DNA of 64,000 bases from Winogradskyella alexanderae (lineage in GTDB: Bacteria; Bacteroidota; Bacteroidia; Flavobacteriales; Flavobacteriaceae), in assembly GCF_020166335.1 (NCBI RefSeq), contig NZ_JAIUJR010000008.1, positions 148,569 through 212,568 of the forward strand, in the 5' to 3' direction. The position numbers and the translations under genes are program-made. The notes under the pieces were generated by a model. That model saw nothing but the letters and a program-made list of their open reading frames with translations. It was not told where the DNA came from and made no database searches. Positions 38,615-48,317 of this stretch are shown here, in pieces. Within the stretch, counting starts at the first letter, position 1, and the number at the start of each line of letters is the position of its first letter.

Positions 38615-39478
38615 ATGAGGCAATTAAAAATCACCAAGCAGGTTACCAACAGGGAAGACAAATCGCTAGATAAATACTTACAAGACATCAGTAAAATTCC
38701 CCTAATAACTGCAGACGAGGAAGTAGAATTAGCACAACGAATTAAAAAAGGTGATCAAGAAGCATTAGAAAAGTTAACAACCGCCAATTTAAGGTTTGTC
38801 GTATCAGTAGCTAAGCAGTATCAAAACCAAGGGTTGAAGTTGCCAGATTTAATAAATGAAGGAAATGCTGGATTAGTTAAAGCTGCAAAGCGTTTTGATG
38901 AGACCAGAGGATTTAAATTTATCTCTTATGCAGTATGGTGGATTAGACAAGCCATTCTTCAAGCGCTGGCAGAACAATCACGTATTGTTAGGTTACCTTT
39001 AAATAAAATTGGCACTATAAACAAGATCAATAAAACGTTTTCTCACTTAGAACAGATACATCAAAGGCCACCAAATGCTGAGGAAATTGCAAGAGAATTA
39101 GAAATAAGTGTAAGAGAAGTAAAGCAGTCCATGAAAAACTCTGGACGCCATTTATCTATGGATGCTCCTTTAAAACAAGGCGAGGATTTCAGTTTATACG
39201 ATGTTGTAAGTGCAAGTGAATCGCCTAAACCGGATAAGTCCTTGATGAAGGATTCACTCAACATAGAAATCGAGCGTGCCCTCGATACTTTAACTCAAAA
39301 AGAAAGTGATATAATTAGGTTAAATTTTGGAATTGGTGACCAACCTGCAATGACACTAGAAGAGATTGGAAGTATATATGACTTAACACGTGAACGTGTA
39401 AGACAAATTCGCGAGAAAGGTATCAGAAGATTAAGGCATGCAAGTAAAAGTAAAATTTTAAAAACCTATTTGGGGTAA
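38615..39478 (+). CDS. rpoD: Primary sigma factor (RpoD/SigA type)
   Basis: A 287-residue protein, short because region 1.1 and the non-conserved insert are missing, as is normal for Bacteroidota. Region 1.2 ([15 protein letters not shown]), region 2 ([17 protein letters not shown], then [16 protein letters not shown]), region 3 and region 4 ([23 protein letters not shown]) are all present. It recognises the TTG-n-TAnnTTTG promoters that I see in this window. Upstream is a 113-base AT-rich gap. Confidence 0.96.
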   Translation: MRQLKITKQVTNREDKSLDKYLQDISKIPLITADEEVELAQRIKKGDQEALEKLTTANLRFVVSVAKQYQNQGLKLPDLINEGNAGLVKAAKRFDETRGFKFISYAVWWIRQAILQALAEQSRIVRLPLNKIGTINKINKTFSHLEQIHQRPPNAEEIARELEISVREVKQSMKNSGRHLSMDAPLKQGEDFSLYDVVSASESPKPDKSLMKDSLNIEIERALDTLTQKESDIIRLNFGIGDQPAMTLEEIGSIYDLTRERVRQIREKGIRRLRHASKSKILKTYLG

Positions 39479-39506
39479 TTAATTTTTTATTTTCAAATAG
39501 TTAGAT

Positions 39507-39514
39507 TATATTTG
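39507..39514 (+). promoter_or_regulatory. -7 box of rpsU
   Basis: TATATTTG fits the Bacteroidota -7 consensus fully. It lies 41 bases before the rpsU ATG and just after the rpoD stop. Confidence 0.65.
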
Positions 39515-39554
39515 CCGTCCGTTTGAGAAATTGATTATTAAAAACTATCATTAG

Positions 39555-39749
39555 ATGATAAAGATTGAAATAAAAGAAGGCGAAAACATTGAAAGAGCGT
39601 TAAAACGTTATAAACGCAAGCACAGAAATGTTCAAATTATGCAGAACTTAAAGGAGTCGCGCTATTTTACAAAGCCTTCTGTAAAAAGAAGAAGAGAAAT
39701 CCAAAAAGCTCAGTATATTCAGAATTTAAGAGATCAAGAGAATATTTAA
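39555..39749 (+). CDS. rpsU: 30S ribosomal protein S21
   Basis: A 64-residue basic protein. GENIERALKRYKRKHRN and YFTKPSVKRRREIQKA are the family hallmarks. It has its own -7 box (39507-39514) and a strong terminator (39769-39799). S21 proteins of Bacteroidota help sequester the anti-Shine-Dalgarno region, in keeping with the lack of SD sequences here. Confidence 0.96.
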   Translation: MIKIEIKEGENIERALKRYKRKHRNVQIMQNLKESRYFTKPSVKRRREIQKAQYIQNLRDQENI

Positions 39750-39768
39750 GATCATTCTACATAAAAAT

Positions 39769-39799
39769 GAAAAGAGCAACAATTGTTGCTCTTTTTTTT
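39769..39799 (+). terminator. Terminator of rpsU
   Basis: A perfect 20-base palindrome (AGAGCAACAA with TTGTTGCTCT, 39773-39792), flanked by A4 before and T8 after. Confidence 0.9.
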
Positions 39800-39890
39800 G
39801 TCAATATTTGCTCATACCCGAACATTTATTGACGTCTTAATCATAGCAATGTTGAAGCTATGTTTTAAGTATATTTAATCACGTTAACGC

Positions 39891-40154
39891 TTATCGCAAC
39901 TTAATCTTTTCAAATTCATTTTCCGCCTTAACCTCTATCGGCTCTATTGGTCTATCCTCATAAAAATGTTCAAAAGTTTTGTTAGTCGTGTAGTCATCCG
40001 TTAAAACTTTGTATACCATTATAACAAGAAAAATCTGGCCTAATACTGTTAAATAAAATACCCAACCAAAAGGAAAGTCCATTGCAGACATAATGGTAAT
40101 GGTAATCAATAATAAGGTTGTTATGGCGATGTACAAAAAGGGTGAGGTTTTCAT
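39891..40154 (-). CDS. Small membrane protein of unknown function
   Basis: An 87-residue protein with two hydrophobic helices (residues about 6-24 and 30-48) and a charged cytosolic tail ending FEKIKLR. It resembles short flavobacterial membrane proteins without known role. The gene is monocistronic, with an AT-rich 92-base gap between it and the DUF2797 gene upstream. Confidence 0.7.
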   Translation of the reverse strand: MKTSPFLYIAITTLLLITITIMSAMDFPFGWVFYLTVLGQIFLVIMVYKVLTDDYTTNKTFEHFYEDRPIEPIEVKAENEFEKIKLR

Positions 40155-40246
40155 TTTTAATATTTTTGTTTAAAATTACTTATTATTTGTTAAACAAAAT
40201 AATTTTTAACGGAATACTAACACCTTAATATCAGACAAATAAAGCC

Positions 40247-41038
40247 CTATAAGTCCAACTCAACGACCAATCCCTCATTAGCTCTGATATTAAAAACTGT
40301 GTCGTCTTCAAAAATGAGATATTGCCCTTTAAGCCCCTTTAAAACTCCTTGATATTGCTGTACTTTACTCAAGTTTAAACTTCTAGGCTTAGTAGGATAT
40401 TGTTCAACTGGAAATACTAAGTTTGTTTCCTGATTGTTCTCAATAAAGTAGGCCTTAGCTTCTTCAGGAATATGCGTTTTAAGTCTTTCGCGCCAAGAAA
40501 CAAGATCTTCATCTTTTAAATCATTTTTAAGCATATTTCTCCAATTGGTTTTATCAGAGACATAATCCTTCAGAGCCACTTCAGTTATACCTGCCAAATA
40601 ACGGTTGGGCACCTCAACTATTTCAATGGCTTCATGGGCTCCCTGATCTATCCATCTTGTTGGTATCTGACTTTTTCGTGTTACACCTACTTTGACGTTA
40701 CTAGAATTTGCCAAGTAAACAATATGAGGCTGTAATTGAATCTTTTTTTCATACTCTAAATCACGATCTTCCCTACCTAAATGAGCTGTGCTCAATTCTG
40801 GTCGCATTATCCAATCACCAGCAGTTGGTTGCTCAAAAAAGCAAGAACGGCAAAAACCTTGTCTAAAAATGGGTCGATCTAAACCACAACTCAAACATTG
40901 ATGGCCAACTAATTTGATAGAAATAGTTTTATTAATTAGCTGATTCATGTGGATAAAGTCGTTTTCAAACACCAAATAATATTGTATTGGGTCTAAAAAC
41001 TCCGTCTGCATTTTAGTAAGTACGCCTTTATAAATCAT
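40247..41038 (-). CDS. DUF2797 zinc-ribbon protein
   Basis: A 263-residue protein. A four-cysteine knuckle (CLSCGLDRPIFRQGFCRSCF, cysteines near residues 49, 52, 64 and 67) probably binds zinc. The downstream block HIVYLANSSNVKVGVTRKSQ recalls GIY-YIG-like folds, and Arg in the TRW motif follows. The family is conserved but uncharacterised. It diverges from the GH3-type acyl-adenylase gene and has no operon partner. Confidence 0.82.
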   Translation of the reverse strand: MIYKGVLTKMQTEFLDPIQYYLVFENDFIHMNQLINKTISIKLVGHQCLSCGLDRPIFRQGFCRSCFFEQPTAGDWIMRPELSTAHLGREDRDLEYEKKIQLQPHIVYLANSSNVKVGVTRKSQIPTRWIDQGAHEAIEIVEVPNRYLAGITEVALKDYVSDKTNWRNMLKNDLKDEDLVSWRERLKTHIPEEAKAYFIENNQETNLVFPVEQYPTKPRSLNLSKVQQYQGVLKGLKGQYLIFEDDTVFNIRANEGLVVELDL

Positions 41039-41173
41039 TAAAGAAATTTATTATTTTTAGCATCCAAGTCTCAATAAAATTTACCATTTAGAGCTCCGAA
41101 GAATGACGGTTTAAGTTTATAACAAAAATTACAATTAATTAAATCTCGCTGAGCGAGTAAAGATAACCAATCC

Positions 41174-42694
41174 ATGCCAATTCCCATTGTAAATTCTATT
41201 GCTTCATGGTTCTTAAAAAAACGATTTCATCAAATTGAATTGTTTTTAAAATACCCTAACGAGGTACAGAACGAATTGCTCTTTAGCCTTTTAAAGTTTG
41301 CAAAAGACACCGAGATTGGTAAACAGTACGACTTCGCGTCTATAAAAACCTATGATGAATTTAGAGACAGATTACCAATAGTAAGTTATGAAGAAATACA
41401 ACCTTTAATAGAACGCTCACGCCATGGCGAACAAAATATATTTTGGCCTAGACCTATAAAATGGTTCGCCAAATCTAGCGGTACCACCAATGCTAAAAGC
41501 AAATTTATACCTGTAAGTAACGAATCTTTGGAAGATTGCCACTATGCGGCTAGTAAGGATTTGCTCTGCATGTATCTAAATAATAACGGAGACTCCCAAT
41601 TATTTACCGGTAAAAGTTTACGTTTGGGAGGTAGTAAAGAATTATATAAAGAAAATGGTACTGTTTTTGGGGATTTAAGTGCAATCCTCATAGACAATAT
41701 GCCTTTTTGGGCCGAGTTTAGCAGTACGCCTAGTAGCAAAGTTTCATTAATGAGCGAATGGGAAACAAAAATGGATGCCATTGTAGAGGAAACTATTCAT
41801 GAAAATGTTACGAGTTTGGCTGGTGTTCCCTCATGGATGTTGGTTTTGTTAAATAATGTCCTCGATAAAACAGGCAAGGACAATTTATTTGAGATTTGGC
41901 CAAATTTAGAAGTTTACTTTCATGGTGGAGTAAGTTTTAATCCTTATATAGAACAATACAGAGCTATTTTGCCTTCCTCCAACTTTAAGTATTATGAAAT
42001 TTATAACGCCTCGGAAGGATTTTTCGCAATTCAAGACCAAAATTATACCGGTGATTTACTTCTAATGCTAGATTATGGTATTTTCTATGAGTTTATACCA
42101 ATGGATACTTTTGGCACTAGCAACCAAAGGGTAATACCATTAAGCGAGGTTAAACTAAACACAAACTACGCCTTAATAATTACGACCAATGCTGGTCTTT
42201 GGCGCTATAGAATTGGAGACACGATACGATTTGTGAGTCTAAATCCACATAGAATAAAGGTTTCTGGAAGAACAAAGCATCATATTAATGCATTTGGTGA
42301 GGAATTAATAATTGAGAACGCTGAAGACGCGCTTAAGAAAGTGTGCAAACGGACCAAATCAGAAATTGTAGAATACACCGCAGCACCTATTTTTATGCAA
42401 GGTAAGGAAAAAGGTGCCCACGAGTGGATCATAGAATTTAAAACACCGCCTCAAAACATGTCTTATTTTGAGGAGCTCTTTGATAATGCTTTGAAAGCGT
42501 TAAACTCAGATTATGAAGCGAAGCGCTATAATAATATGACCCTTAATAAACCCAAAATTCATTGTGCAAGACCCAGCTTGTTCTACGATTGGTTAAAACA
42601 AAACAATAAATTAGGGGGTCAGCACAAAGTACCTCGCTTATCTAATTCTCGAGAATATATAGAAGAACTTCTTAAGCTTAATACAGAAGTCTAA
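41174..42694 (+). CDS. GH3 auxin-responsive-promoter family acyl-adenylase/amidosynthetase
   Basis: A 506-residue protein of the ANL-like GH3 family (named for plant GH3, not glycoside hydrolase). Motifs: FAKSSGTTNAKSKFIPVS (ATP loop), YNASEGFFAIQD (motif II), WRYRIGDTIRFVS (motif III) and NAFGEELIIENAEDAL. Plant homologues join amino acids to acyl acids; the bacterial substrate is unknown. The gene is common in Bacteroidota. It is monocistronic, converging with clpX across a 256-base gap. Confidence 0.9.
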   Translation: MPIPIVNSIASWFLKKRFHQIELFLKYPNEVQNELLFSLLKFAKDTEIGKQYDFASIKTYDEFRDRLPIVSYEEIQPLIERSRHGEQNIFWPRPIKWFAKSSGTTNAKSKFIPVSNESLEDCHYAASKDLLCMYLNNNGDSQLFTGKSLRLGGSKELYKENGTVFGDLSAILIDNMPFWAEFSSTPSSKVSLMSEWETKMDAIVEETIHENVTSLAGVPSWMLVLLNNVLDKTGKDNLFEIWPNLEVYFHGGVSFNPYIEQYRAILPSSNFKYYEIYNASEGFFAIQDQNYTGDLLLMLDYGIFYEFIPMDTFGTSNQRVIPLSEVKLNTNYALIITTNAGLWRYRIGDTIRFVSLNPHRIKVSGRTKHHINAFGEELIIENAEDALKKVCKRTKSEIVEYTAAPIFMQGKEKGAHEWIIEFKTPPQNMSYFEELFDNALKALNSDYEAKRYNNMTLNKPKIHCARPSLFYDWLKQNNKLGGQHKVPRLSNSREYIEELLKLNTEV

Positions 42695-42950
42695 TACACC
42701 AAACCATTTATCGTTAAAAATTGTTCTTATAATTCTTACATCGATAAATGCTTCTACTTTAGCCAAAAAATTGTTCCTAAAATATCCAAATCGGCTAAAG
42801 GTTCTATATTCGTAACGAAGAGAAAGAAACACATATCTCGTCAACAGATAAAATATTGCAAGCAATATTTATTAATCAATCCTAACTAACATAAAAAACC
42901 ACAACATCTTCAATGGATATTGTGGTTTCTTTTCATGTGTTTAATCTTAA
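42695..42950. other. Gap between the acyl-adenylase gene and clpX
   Basis: 256 bases with no convincing gene. It holds a perfect inverted repeat at 42851-42870 (AAATATTGC-AA-GCAATATTT) and the clpX terminator at 42896-42928. A 75-codon minus frame here overlaps the preceding gene and looks like chance. Confidence 0.6.
42893..42930 (-). terminator. Terminator of clpX
   Basis: A stem AAACCACAA/TTGTGGTTT (42896-42904 with 42920-42928), followed on the minus strand by TTTTTTAT. It could work in both directions. Confidence 0.75.
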
Positions 42951-44180
42951 TTAAGACACTGCCTTTAGTTTTTTCAATGTTGATTTTGACAGCCTATCCT
43001 CTGCATAGGCTTTTGTTACATTAAGTTTAGTCTCGCCAGAACCAGGCAAATCAAACATGGCTTCGGTTAAAATTTCTTCACAAAGCGAACGCAGACCACG
43101 TGCTCCTAGTTTATATTCAATAGCTTTTTCAACAATATAATTTAATGCACCTTCGGTGATGCTAAACTCAACATCGTCCATGGCAAACAGTTTTTTATAC
43201 TGTTTTATAATTGCATTTTTAGGTTCCGTTAATATTGCTCGCAAGGTATTCGCATCTAGTGGATCCATATGAGTTAAAACAGGTAAGCGTCCTATAATCT
43301 CAGGAATTAGACCAAAATCTTTAAGATCTTTAGGTATGATATACTGAAGAATATTATCGTTATCTACAGTATCTGCATTGATTGAACTATAACCTATAGC
43401 TTGCATATTTAGACGCTTGGTTATTAGGCGCTCAATACCATCAAAAGCACCACCTGCAATAAACAATATATGCTCTGTGTTTACTTCGATGAACTTTTGG
43501 TCAGGATGTTTACGTCCTCCTTTTGGCGGTACGTTTACTACTGTTCCTTCAAGCAACTTAAGCAAAGCCTGTTGGACACCTTCTCCTGAAACGTCCCTTG
43601 TGATTGATGGATTATCACTTTTGCGGGCAATTTTATCAATCTCATCAATGAAAACGATGCCACGTTGCGCTTTTTCAAGGTTATAATCGGCTGCTTGTAG
43701 CAATCGTGTTAATATACTTTCTACATCTTCACCTACATATCCGGCTTCTGTTAGAACTGTAGCATCTACAATAGCCAAAGGTACATTAAGCATTCTGGCA
43801 ATGGTTTTTGCCATTAACGTCTTACCTGTCCCTGTTTGACCCACCATAATGATATTACTTTTTTGTATCTCAATATCATCTTCAGATGGTGTTTGAAGTA
43901 AGCGCTTATAGTGGTTGTAAACAGCAACTGACATGACACGTTTAGTGTATTCTTGACCAATGATATATTCATCCAAGAAGGCCTTTATTTCTTTAGGTTT
44001 TCTTAGCATTAACTCAGAACTAAGCTCTGAGGTACCGCTTTGTTTATACTCTTCAAGGACAATACCATGTGCTTGCTCTATACATCGGTCGCATATGTGA
44101 GCATCTAAGCCTGCAATTAGTAAATTTGTTTCTGACTTTTTCCTACCACAAAACGAGCATTCTAATTCTTCCTTTGCCAT
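42951..44180 (-). CDS. clpX: ClpX, ATPase subunit of ClpXP
   Basis: A 409-residue AAA+ unfoldase. It has an N-terminal zinc-binding domain (Cys8, Cys11, Cys30, Cys33), Walker A GQTGTGKT (residues 114-121), Walker [14 protein letters not shown], pore loop GYVGEDV and the ClpP-binding IGF-like loop region near IGYSSIN. It unfolds tagged proteins and feeds them to ClpP. It follows clpP by 43 bases on the same strand, giving the order tig-clpP-clpX as in many bacteria. Confidence 0.97.
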   Translation of the reverse strand: MAKEELECSFCGRKKSETNLLIAGLDAHICDRCIEQAHGIVLEEYKQSGTSELSSELMLRKPKEIKAFLDEYIIGQEYTKRVMSVAVYNHYKRLLQTPSEDDIEIQKSNIIMVGQTGTGKTLMAKTIARMLNVPLAIVDATVLTEAGYVGEDVESILTRLLQAADYNLEKAQRGIVFIDEIDKIARKSDNPSITRDVSGEGVQQALLKLLEGTVVNVPPKGGRKHPDQKFIEVNTEHILFIAGGAFDGIERLITKRLNMQAIGYSSINADTVDNDNILQYIIPKDLKDFGLIPEIIGRLPVLTHMDPLDANTLRAILTEPKNAIIKQYKKLFAMDDVEFSITEGALNYIVEKAIEYKLGARGLRSLCEEILTEAMFDLPGSGETKLNVTKAYAEDRLSKSTLKKLKAVS

Positions 44181-44223
44181 AATATTAGTTCTAATTAATA
44201 GATATAGTCGTAAATTATCACAA

Positions 44224-44898
44224 CTACTTGCGCTCTAAGACTTCATCTATCATACCATAATCCAATGCCTCACTAGACTTCATCCAATAATCTCTGTCTG
44301 AATCTTTTTCAACTTGATCATAAGGCTTACCAGAATGATTTGATATAATAGTATATAATTCTTCTTTTACTTTAATAGTTTCCCTTACCGCAATTTCCAT
44401 ATCAGACACTTGTCCCTGAGTACCACTCATTGGTTGATGTATCATTACCCGAGAGTGCTTTAAAGCAGAACGTTTTCCTTTTTCACCAGCACATAATAAC
44501 ACAGCTGCCATGGAAGCTGCAATTCCTGTACAAATCGTTGCAACGTCTGGTTTTATAAATTGCATTGTATCGTAAATTCCTAATCCTGCATAGACACTAC
44601 CACCCGGAGAATTAATATAAATTTGAACATCCTTTGAAGCATCTACACTTTGTAAGAATAATAGCTGTGCCTGGATAATATTTGCAACCTGGTCGTTTAC
44701 ACCCGTGCCAAGGAAAATTATTCTGTCCATCATCAGTCTTGAAAAAACATCCATGGCTACAGCATTCATCTGTCTTTCCTCAATTATATTTGGTGTTAAA
44801 TTGGTTGGGTACATACTTGTTATAATTTTATCGTAATATGTACTGCTTATACCTTGATCTTTTATGGCGAATTTTTCGAATTCTTTACCGTAATTCAT
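44224..44898 (-). CDS. clpP: ClpP serine protease subunit
   Basis: A 224-residue peptidase. The nucleophile is Ser129 in GIAASMAAVLLCAG, with His154 in MIHQPMSG and an Asp in the C-terminal helix region. The oxyanion strand INSPGGSVYAGL is present. It forms the tetradecameric chamber for ClpX. It lies downstream of tig with a terminator between (44922-44955), so it has its own promoter or partial read-through. Confidence 0.97.
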   Translation of the reverse strand: MNYGKEFEKFAIKDQGISSTYYDKIITSMYPTNLTPNIIEERQMNAVAMDVFSRLMMDRIIFLGTGVNDQVANIIQAQLLFLQSVDASKDVQIYINSPGGSVYAGLGIYDTMQFIKPDVATICTGIAASMAAVLLCAGEKGKRSALKHSRVMIHQPMSGTQGQVSDMEIAVRETIKVKEELYTIISNHSGKPYDQVEKDSDRDYWMKSSEALDYGMIDEVLERK

Positions 44899-44921
44899 GT
44901 TTTTTAATTTGATTTTTGATT

Positions 44922-44955
44922 AAAAAAAAAGCGTAAAACCTCATCAGTTTTACGC
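44922..44955 (-). terminator. Terminator of tig
   Basis: A 9-bp perfect stem (GCGTAAAAC/GTTTTACGC, 44931-44939 with 44947-44955), a 7-base loop and nine T on the minus strand. Confidence 0.88.
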
Positions 44956-44985
44956 CTTAAAGATACTAATATTTTTACAGACTGA

Positions 44986-46308
44986 TTAACTGTAAAATTC
45001 TTTCACGAAATCATCGTAAGTGATTTCTTTTGTTTTGAGGTTTGCTTCTCTCTTGTAAAGGTCTAGTAACTTTTGACTCATTAATTGCTCAGACAAACGT
45101 TTTACCTCATCTTGATTTGATAATATTCTCGCGGCAATATCCTCTAATTCTTTTTCAGTAGGATTCATTTGGCCAAATTGTGCCATTTGCCCTTTTATCA
45201 TTTCCATAGCATAAGCTTTTAAATCTTCAAACTGCACCTGTAAATTATGCTCTTGTATTAGCTTGCCTTCAATAAGCTGGTAACGCATGCTTTTTTCAGA
45301 TTTTTCATATTCTTCTTTTGCCTGCTCTTCGGTCATTGGTTCTTCACCTGCTGTTTGCATCCATTTTTGCAGGAATGTCGCTGGTAAATCAAATTTTGTG
45401 TTTTCAACTAAATATTCAGTAACATCATTTAATAGCTTTTGATCACCTTGTTGCGTAAACTGTTTTTCAGAATCTGCTTTTATTTTTTCCTTCAGTTCAG
45501 TTACAGTCGTAACTATTCCTTTTCCAAATAGTTTATCAAAAAGCTCCTGATCTAAATCTGCTAACTCTCTTTTGTTAATTTCACTAACTTCAAATGTAAC
45601 CTCAACGTCTAGACCATGAACATCGTCGTGTGAAACTTTTAGAAAGGTCATTAGATCGTGGTCATCATTAAACAACCCCTTAGTTTTAAAAGTTACTACA
45701 TCTCCTACTTTAGTTCCTATTACCATTTTGGGATTTGATTTTCCTTTAAGTCTATCTAAAGTAAAAGTGGCAACATTTTCTATCCCTTCGGCTTCATTAG
45801 AAAATTTACCAGTAATTTCAGACTCTTTTGAAACTTCTTCTTGAGAAATTAATTTACCATATTGCTTTCTGATATGATCAACTTGGTTATTTATCATTTT
45901 ATCGTCTGCAATAATGTTATAATGTGTTATCGCTTTTTTACTTTTAAGTTTAACATCAAACTCAGGTGCTAGACCTAGTTCAAATTCAAAAGAGAATGCA
46001 TCAGAATCCCAATCTAGATCATCCTGTGGTTTTGGCAACGGATTACCTAAAACATCTAGTTTTTCTTCAACAAGATATTTCCCAATGGCATCTTGTAATA
46101 ATTTATTAACTTCATCTACAAGCACTGCTTTGCCGTATTGCTTCTTCACTAAGCTCATTGGTACATGGCCTTTTCTAAACCCTGGAATGTTAGCAGATTT
46201 ACGATAATCCGATAATATCTTTTCTACCTTATCGCTGTAATCTTCTTTTGCGATATCTACCTTAACTACTGCATTGAGTTCGTCGATGTTTTCTCTTGTA
46301 ATATTCAT
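44986..46308 (-). CDS. tig: Trigger factor
   Basis: A ribosome-bound chaperone of 440 residues. I chose ATG 46308 (MNITRENIDELNAVVKVDI), the family's usual start; the frame extends 16 codons further up. The ribosome-binding signature is FRKGHVPMSLVKKQYG. A PPIase-like domain follows at about 145-235 and the helical C-terminal chaperone domain to the end. The order tig-clpP-clpX is conserved. A good promoter (-7 TATTTTTG, -33 TTG, 20 bases apart) lies just upstream. Confidence 0.95.
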   Translation of the reverse strand: MNITRENIDELNAVVKVDIAKEDYSDKVEKILSDYRKSANIPGFRKGHVPMSLVKKQYGKAVLVDEVNKLLQDAIGKYLVEEKLDVLGNPLPKPQDDLDWDSDAFSFEFELGLAPEFDVKLKSKKAITHYNIIADDKMINNQVDHIRKQYGKLISQEEVSKESEITGKFSNEAEGIENVATFTLDRLKGKSNPKMVIGTKVGDVVTFKTKGLFNDDHDLMTFLKVSHDDVHGLDVEVTFEVSEINKRELADLDQELFDKLFGKGIVTTVTELKEKIKADSEKQFTQQGDQKLLNDVTEYLVENTKFDLPATFLQKWMQTAGEEPMTEEQAKEEYEKSEKSMRYQLIEGKLIQEHNLQVQFEDLKAYAMEMIKGQMAQFGQMNPTEKELEDIAARILSNQDEVKRLSEQLMSQKLLDLYKREANLKTKEITYDDFVKEFYS

Positions 46309-46333
46309 TTTTATTGCAACTAAAATTGGGCTG

Positions 46334-46364
46334 CAAAAATACAACTTTTTTCGCAACCCAACAA
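46334..46364 (-). promoter_or_regulatory. Promoter of tig
   Basis: On the minus strand, TTG at 46364-46362, a 20-base spacer and TATTTTTG at 46341-46334. This is a full match to the Bacteroidota housekeeping promoter. Confidence 0.7.
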
Positions 46365-46381
46365 TACTTTAATTCTTTGGA

Positions 46382-46735
46382 TTATTGTACCTTCTTTTGC
46401 TCGTTGAATATTGAATACAAAATAGATTGCAATATAGATAACAGAATACTAAATAAAACTGCCGTTAAAAAATTTGAAACTGCAAAACCATCTATTAGTT
46501 TATCTGCCAAGAGTATAATTACCGCATTAATAACTAACAGAAAAAGCCCTAAGGTCATAATGGTTACAGGTAATGTTAAGAGTATTAAAAAAGGTTTTAC
46601 CAAGAGATTCAGTACCGCTAAAACAACAGCCACAATTACGGCGTCCAAATAACTATTTACAGTGACGCCATTTAAAATATAGGCAAGGATAAAAACGGCA
46701 AGGGCATTTACTAAAAGTCGAAGTAACAGATTCAT
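46382..46735 (-). CDS. Phage-holin-family-4-like membrane protein
   Basis: A 117-residue protein with four hydrophobic helices and the family blocks LLVNALAVFILAYIL and NLLVKPFLILLTLPVTIMTLGLF. The name comes from similarity to a mycobacteriophage holin. In bacteria these are ordinary inner-membrane proteins of unknown role, and no phage genes surround it. It lies 17 bases after the hydrolase gene and probably ends the pdxJ-hydrolase operon. Confidence 0.85.
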   Translation of the reverse strand: MNLLLRLLVNALAVFILAYILNGVTVNSYLDAVIVAVVLAVLNLLVKPFLILLTLPVTIMTLGLFLLVINAVIILLADKLIDGFAVSNFLTAVLFSILLSILQSILYSIFNEQKKVQ

Positions 46736-46752
46736 ATAAAAGGTCTTTATCC

Positions 46753-47517
46753 CTAATTTACAAATTTTATTACAGCGTTATAGAATTCAGATGGATTTTC
46801 TGCATGTAACCAATGTCCTGCGTTTGTAATACTAATGATGTTAGAATTTGGAAAATGCCGTTTAATTATGATCTCATCTCGTTCTCCAATATATTCAGAA
46901 CGGTCTCCTCTAAGAAACAAGGTGTCCTTGTTGAAAACAGCATGAGACGGCAGGGCTTCACCTACTTCAGAAACATTCTCCCTTAATACGTCTAAATTTA
47001 TTCTTAACCCTAACTCTCCTTTATGTACCCAGTATAAGTTTTTTAATAAAAATTGTCTAATGCCAAGATCAGAAATATACTCTTCAAGTACTTGGTCTGC
47101 TTCTAGCCGTGTTTTTACGAATGAAAAATCCAACTGACTTAGTCCATTTAGAATGGTGTCGTGATGCACAGGATAATATCTCGGTGATATATCCGCAACA
47201 ATCAAACGATTTACGTATTCTGGATACTCGCACGCAAAAAACATAGCTGTTTTTCCGCCCATAGAATGGCCGAGCAGGACGATGTCTTTCAAATTTTTTT
47301 CATCGCAGTAGTTTTTTAGGTCTTTAGACATTAATTCATAGTTAAACTCATCAGAATGGAAACTCCGACCATGATTTCTTTGGTCTACCAAATGCACCTG
47401 AAAATCTAATTCTGAAAATTGTCTGGCAAGAGTTTTCCAATTATCACCCATACCTAAAAATCCATGCAAAATTACAAAAGGTCTTCCATGACCAATAATG
47501 TTTGAATGCAATATCAT
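46753..47517 (-). CDS. Alpha/beta hydrolase (YbfF-like esterase)
   Basis: A 254-residue protein. The nucleophile elbow is GHSMGGKT (Ser near residue 95). The oxyanion region is LHGFLGMGDNW. DQRNHGRSF is typical of YbfF-type acyl esterases. His appears near the end in NAGHWLHAENP, with an acid before it in FLRGDRSEYI. It probably hydrolyses short acyl or CoA esters. It overlaps the pdxJ stop by 4 bases. Confidence 0.88.
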   Translation of the reverse strand: MILHSNIIGHGRPFVILHGFLGMGDNWKTLARQFSELDFQVHLVDQRNHGRSFHSDEFNYELMSKDLKNYCDEKNLKDIVLLGHSMGGKTAMFFACEYPEYVNRLIVADISPRYYPVHHDTILNGLSQLDFSFVKTRLEADQVLEEYISDLGIRQFLLKNLYWVHKGELGLRINLDVLRENVSEVGEALPSHAVFNKDTLFLRGDRSEYIGERDEIIIKRHFPNSNIISITNAGHWLHAENPSEFYNAVIKFVN

Positions 47518-48227
47518 TTTAGACGATGTAAATACATTTGAATTACATTTTCTACCCCTAAATACAAGCTTTCTGCAACTAAGGCATGACCTATAGAGAC
47601 TTCCAACAATCCAGGTATGTTTTCTTTAAAATACCGTATATTATCAAGTGAAAGATCATGGCCAGCATTGACTCCCAATTGCAAGGCATTTGCTAAACCA
47701 GCACATTCCATATAAGGATTTATTCCTTCTTTGTTTCCTAATTTATAGTGATGTGCGTATGCCTCGGTGTAAAGCTCTACACGATCTGTCCCAGTTTCCT
47801 TAGCGCCTTCAATTTGATGCAAATTGGGGTCCACAAATATTGAAGTTCTTATGCCATTACTTTTAAATTCTTTAATCACATCGATTAAAAAATCCTTGTG
47901 CTTAATTGTATCCCAACCTGCATTTGAGGTTATGGCATCTTCTGCGTCTGGCACCAATGTTACTTGGGTTGGCCTAATGTCCAGAACCAAATCAATAAAT
48001 TTAGGTATTGGATTACCTTCTATATTATATTCTGTATTAACTACAGATTTCAGATCATAAGCATCCTGGTATTTAATGTGACGCTCATCTGGTCTTGGAT
48101 GTATCGTGATACCTTGCGCTCCAAAACGTTGTACATCCTTCGCAAACTCCACTACATTAGGCACGTCTCCTCCTCTACTATTCCTCAGTGTAGCAATCTT
48201 ATTAATGTTTACACTTAGCTTTGTCAT
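47514..48227 (-). CDS. pdxJ: Pyridoxine 5'-phosphate synthase
   Basis: A 237-residue TIM barrel of vitamin B6 synthesis, joining aminoacetone phosphate and deoxyxylulose phosphate. Family blocks: LSVNINKIATLRNSRGG, GITIHPRPDERHI (catalytic His), TLVPDAEDAITSNAGWD, NAGHDLSL and EVSIGHALVAESLYLG. It leads an operon with the hydrolase and holin-like genes and diverges from the CBS-domain gene. A minus-strand TATTTTTG (48255-48248) lies 21 bases before its ATG. Confidence 0.96.
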   Translation of the reverse strand: MTKLSVNINKIATLRNSRGGDVPNVVEFAKDVQRFGAQGITIHPRPDERHIKYQDAYDLKSVVNTEYNIEGNPIPKFIDLVLDIRPTQVTLVPDAEDAITSNAGWDTIKHKDFLIDVIKEFKSNGIRTSIFVDPNLHQIEGAKETGTDRVELYTEAYAHHYKLGNKEGINPYMECAGLANALQLGVNAGHDLSLDNIRYFKENIPGLLEVSIGHALVAESLYLGVENVIQMYLHRLK

Positions 48228-48317
48228 TTTAGCTCAATTTTTGAGTGCAAAAATACGAAGTATAACACGCTTATTGTGGTTATTTTTAATTAATTTGCGA
48301 TACAAGAAAGTCCCTAT

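Noticed and set aside
42638..42865. 75-codon minus-strand frame after the acyl-adenylase gene
   Set aside because: It overlaps the 3' end of a well-supported gene, has no promoter and no recognisable features, and is probably chance.
46382..46735. Holin-like gene as a sign of a prophage
   Set aside because: The family is common in ordinary bacterial chromosomes, and the neighbours are housekeeping genes on an unbroken operon.
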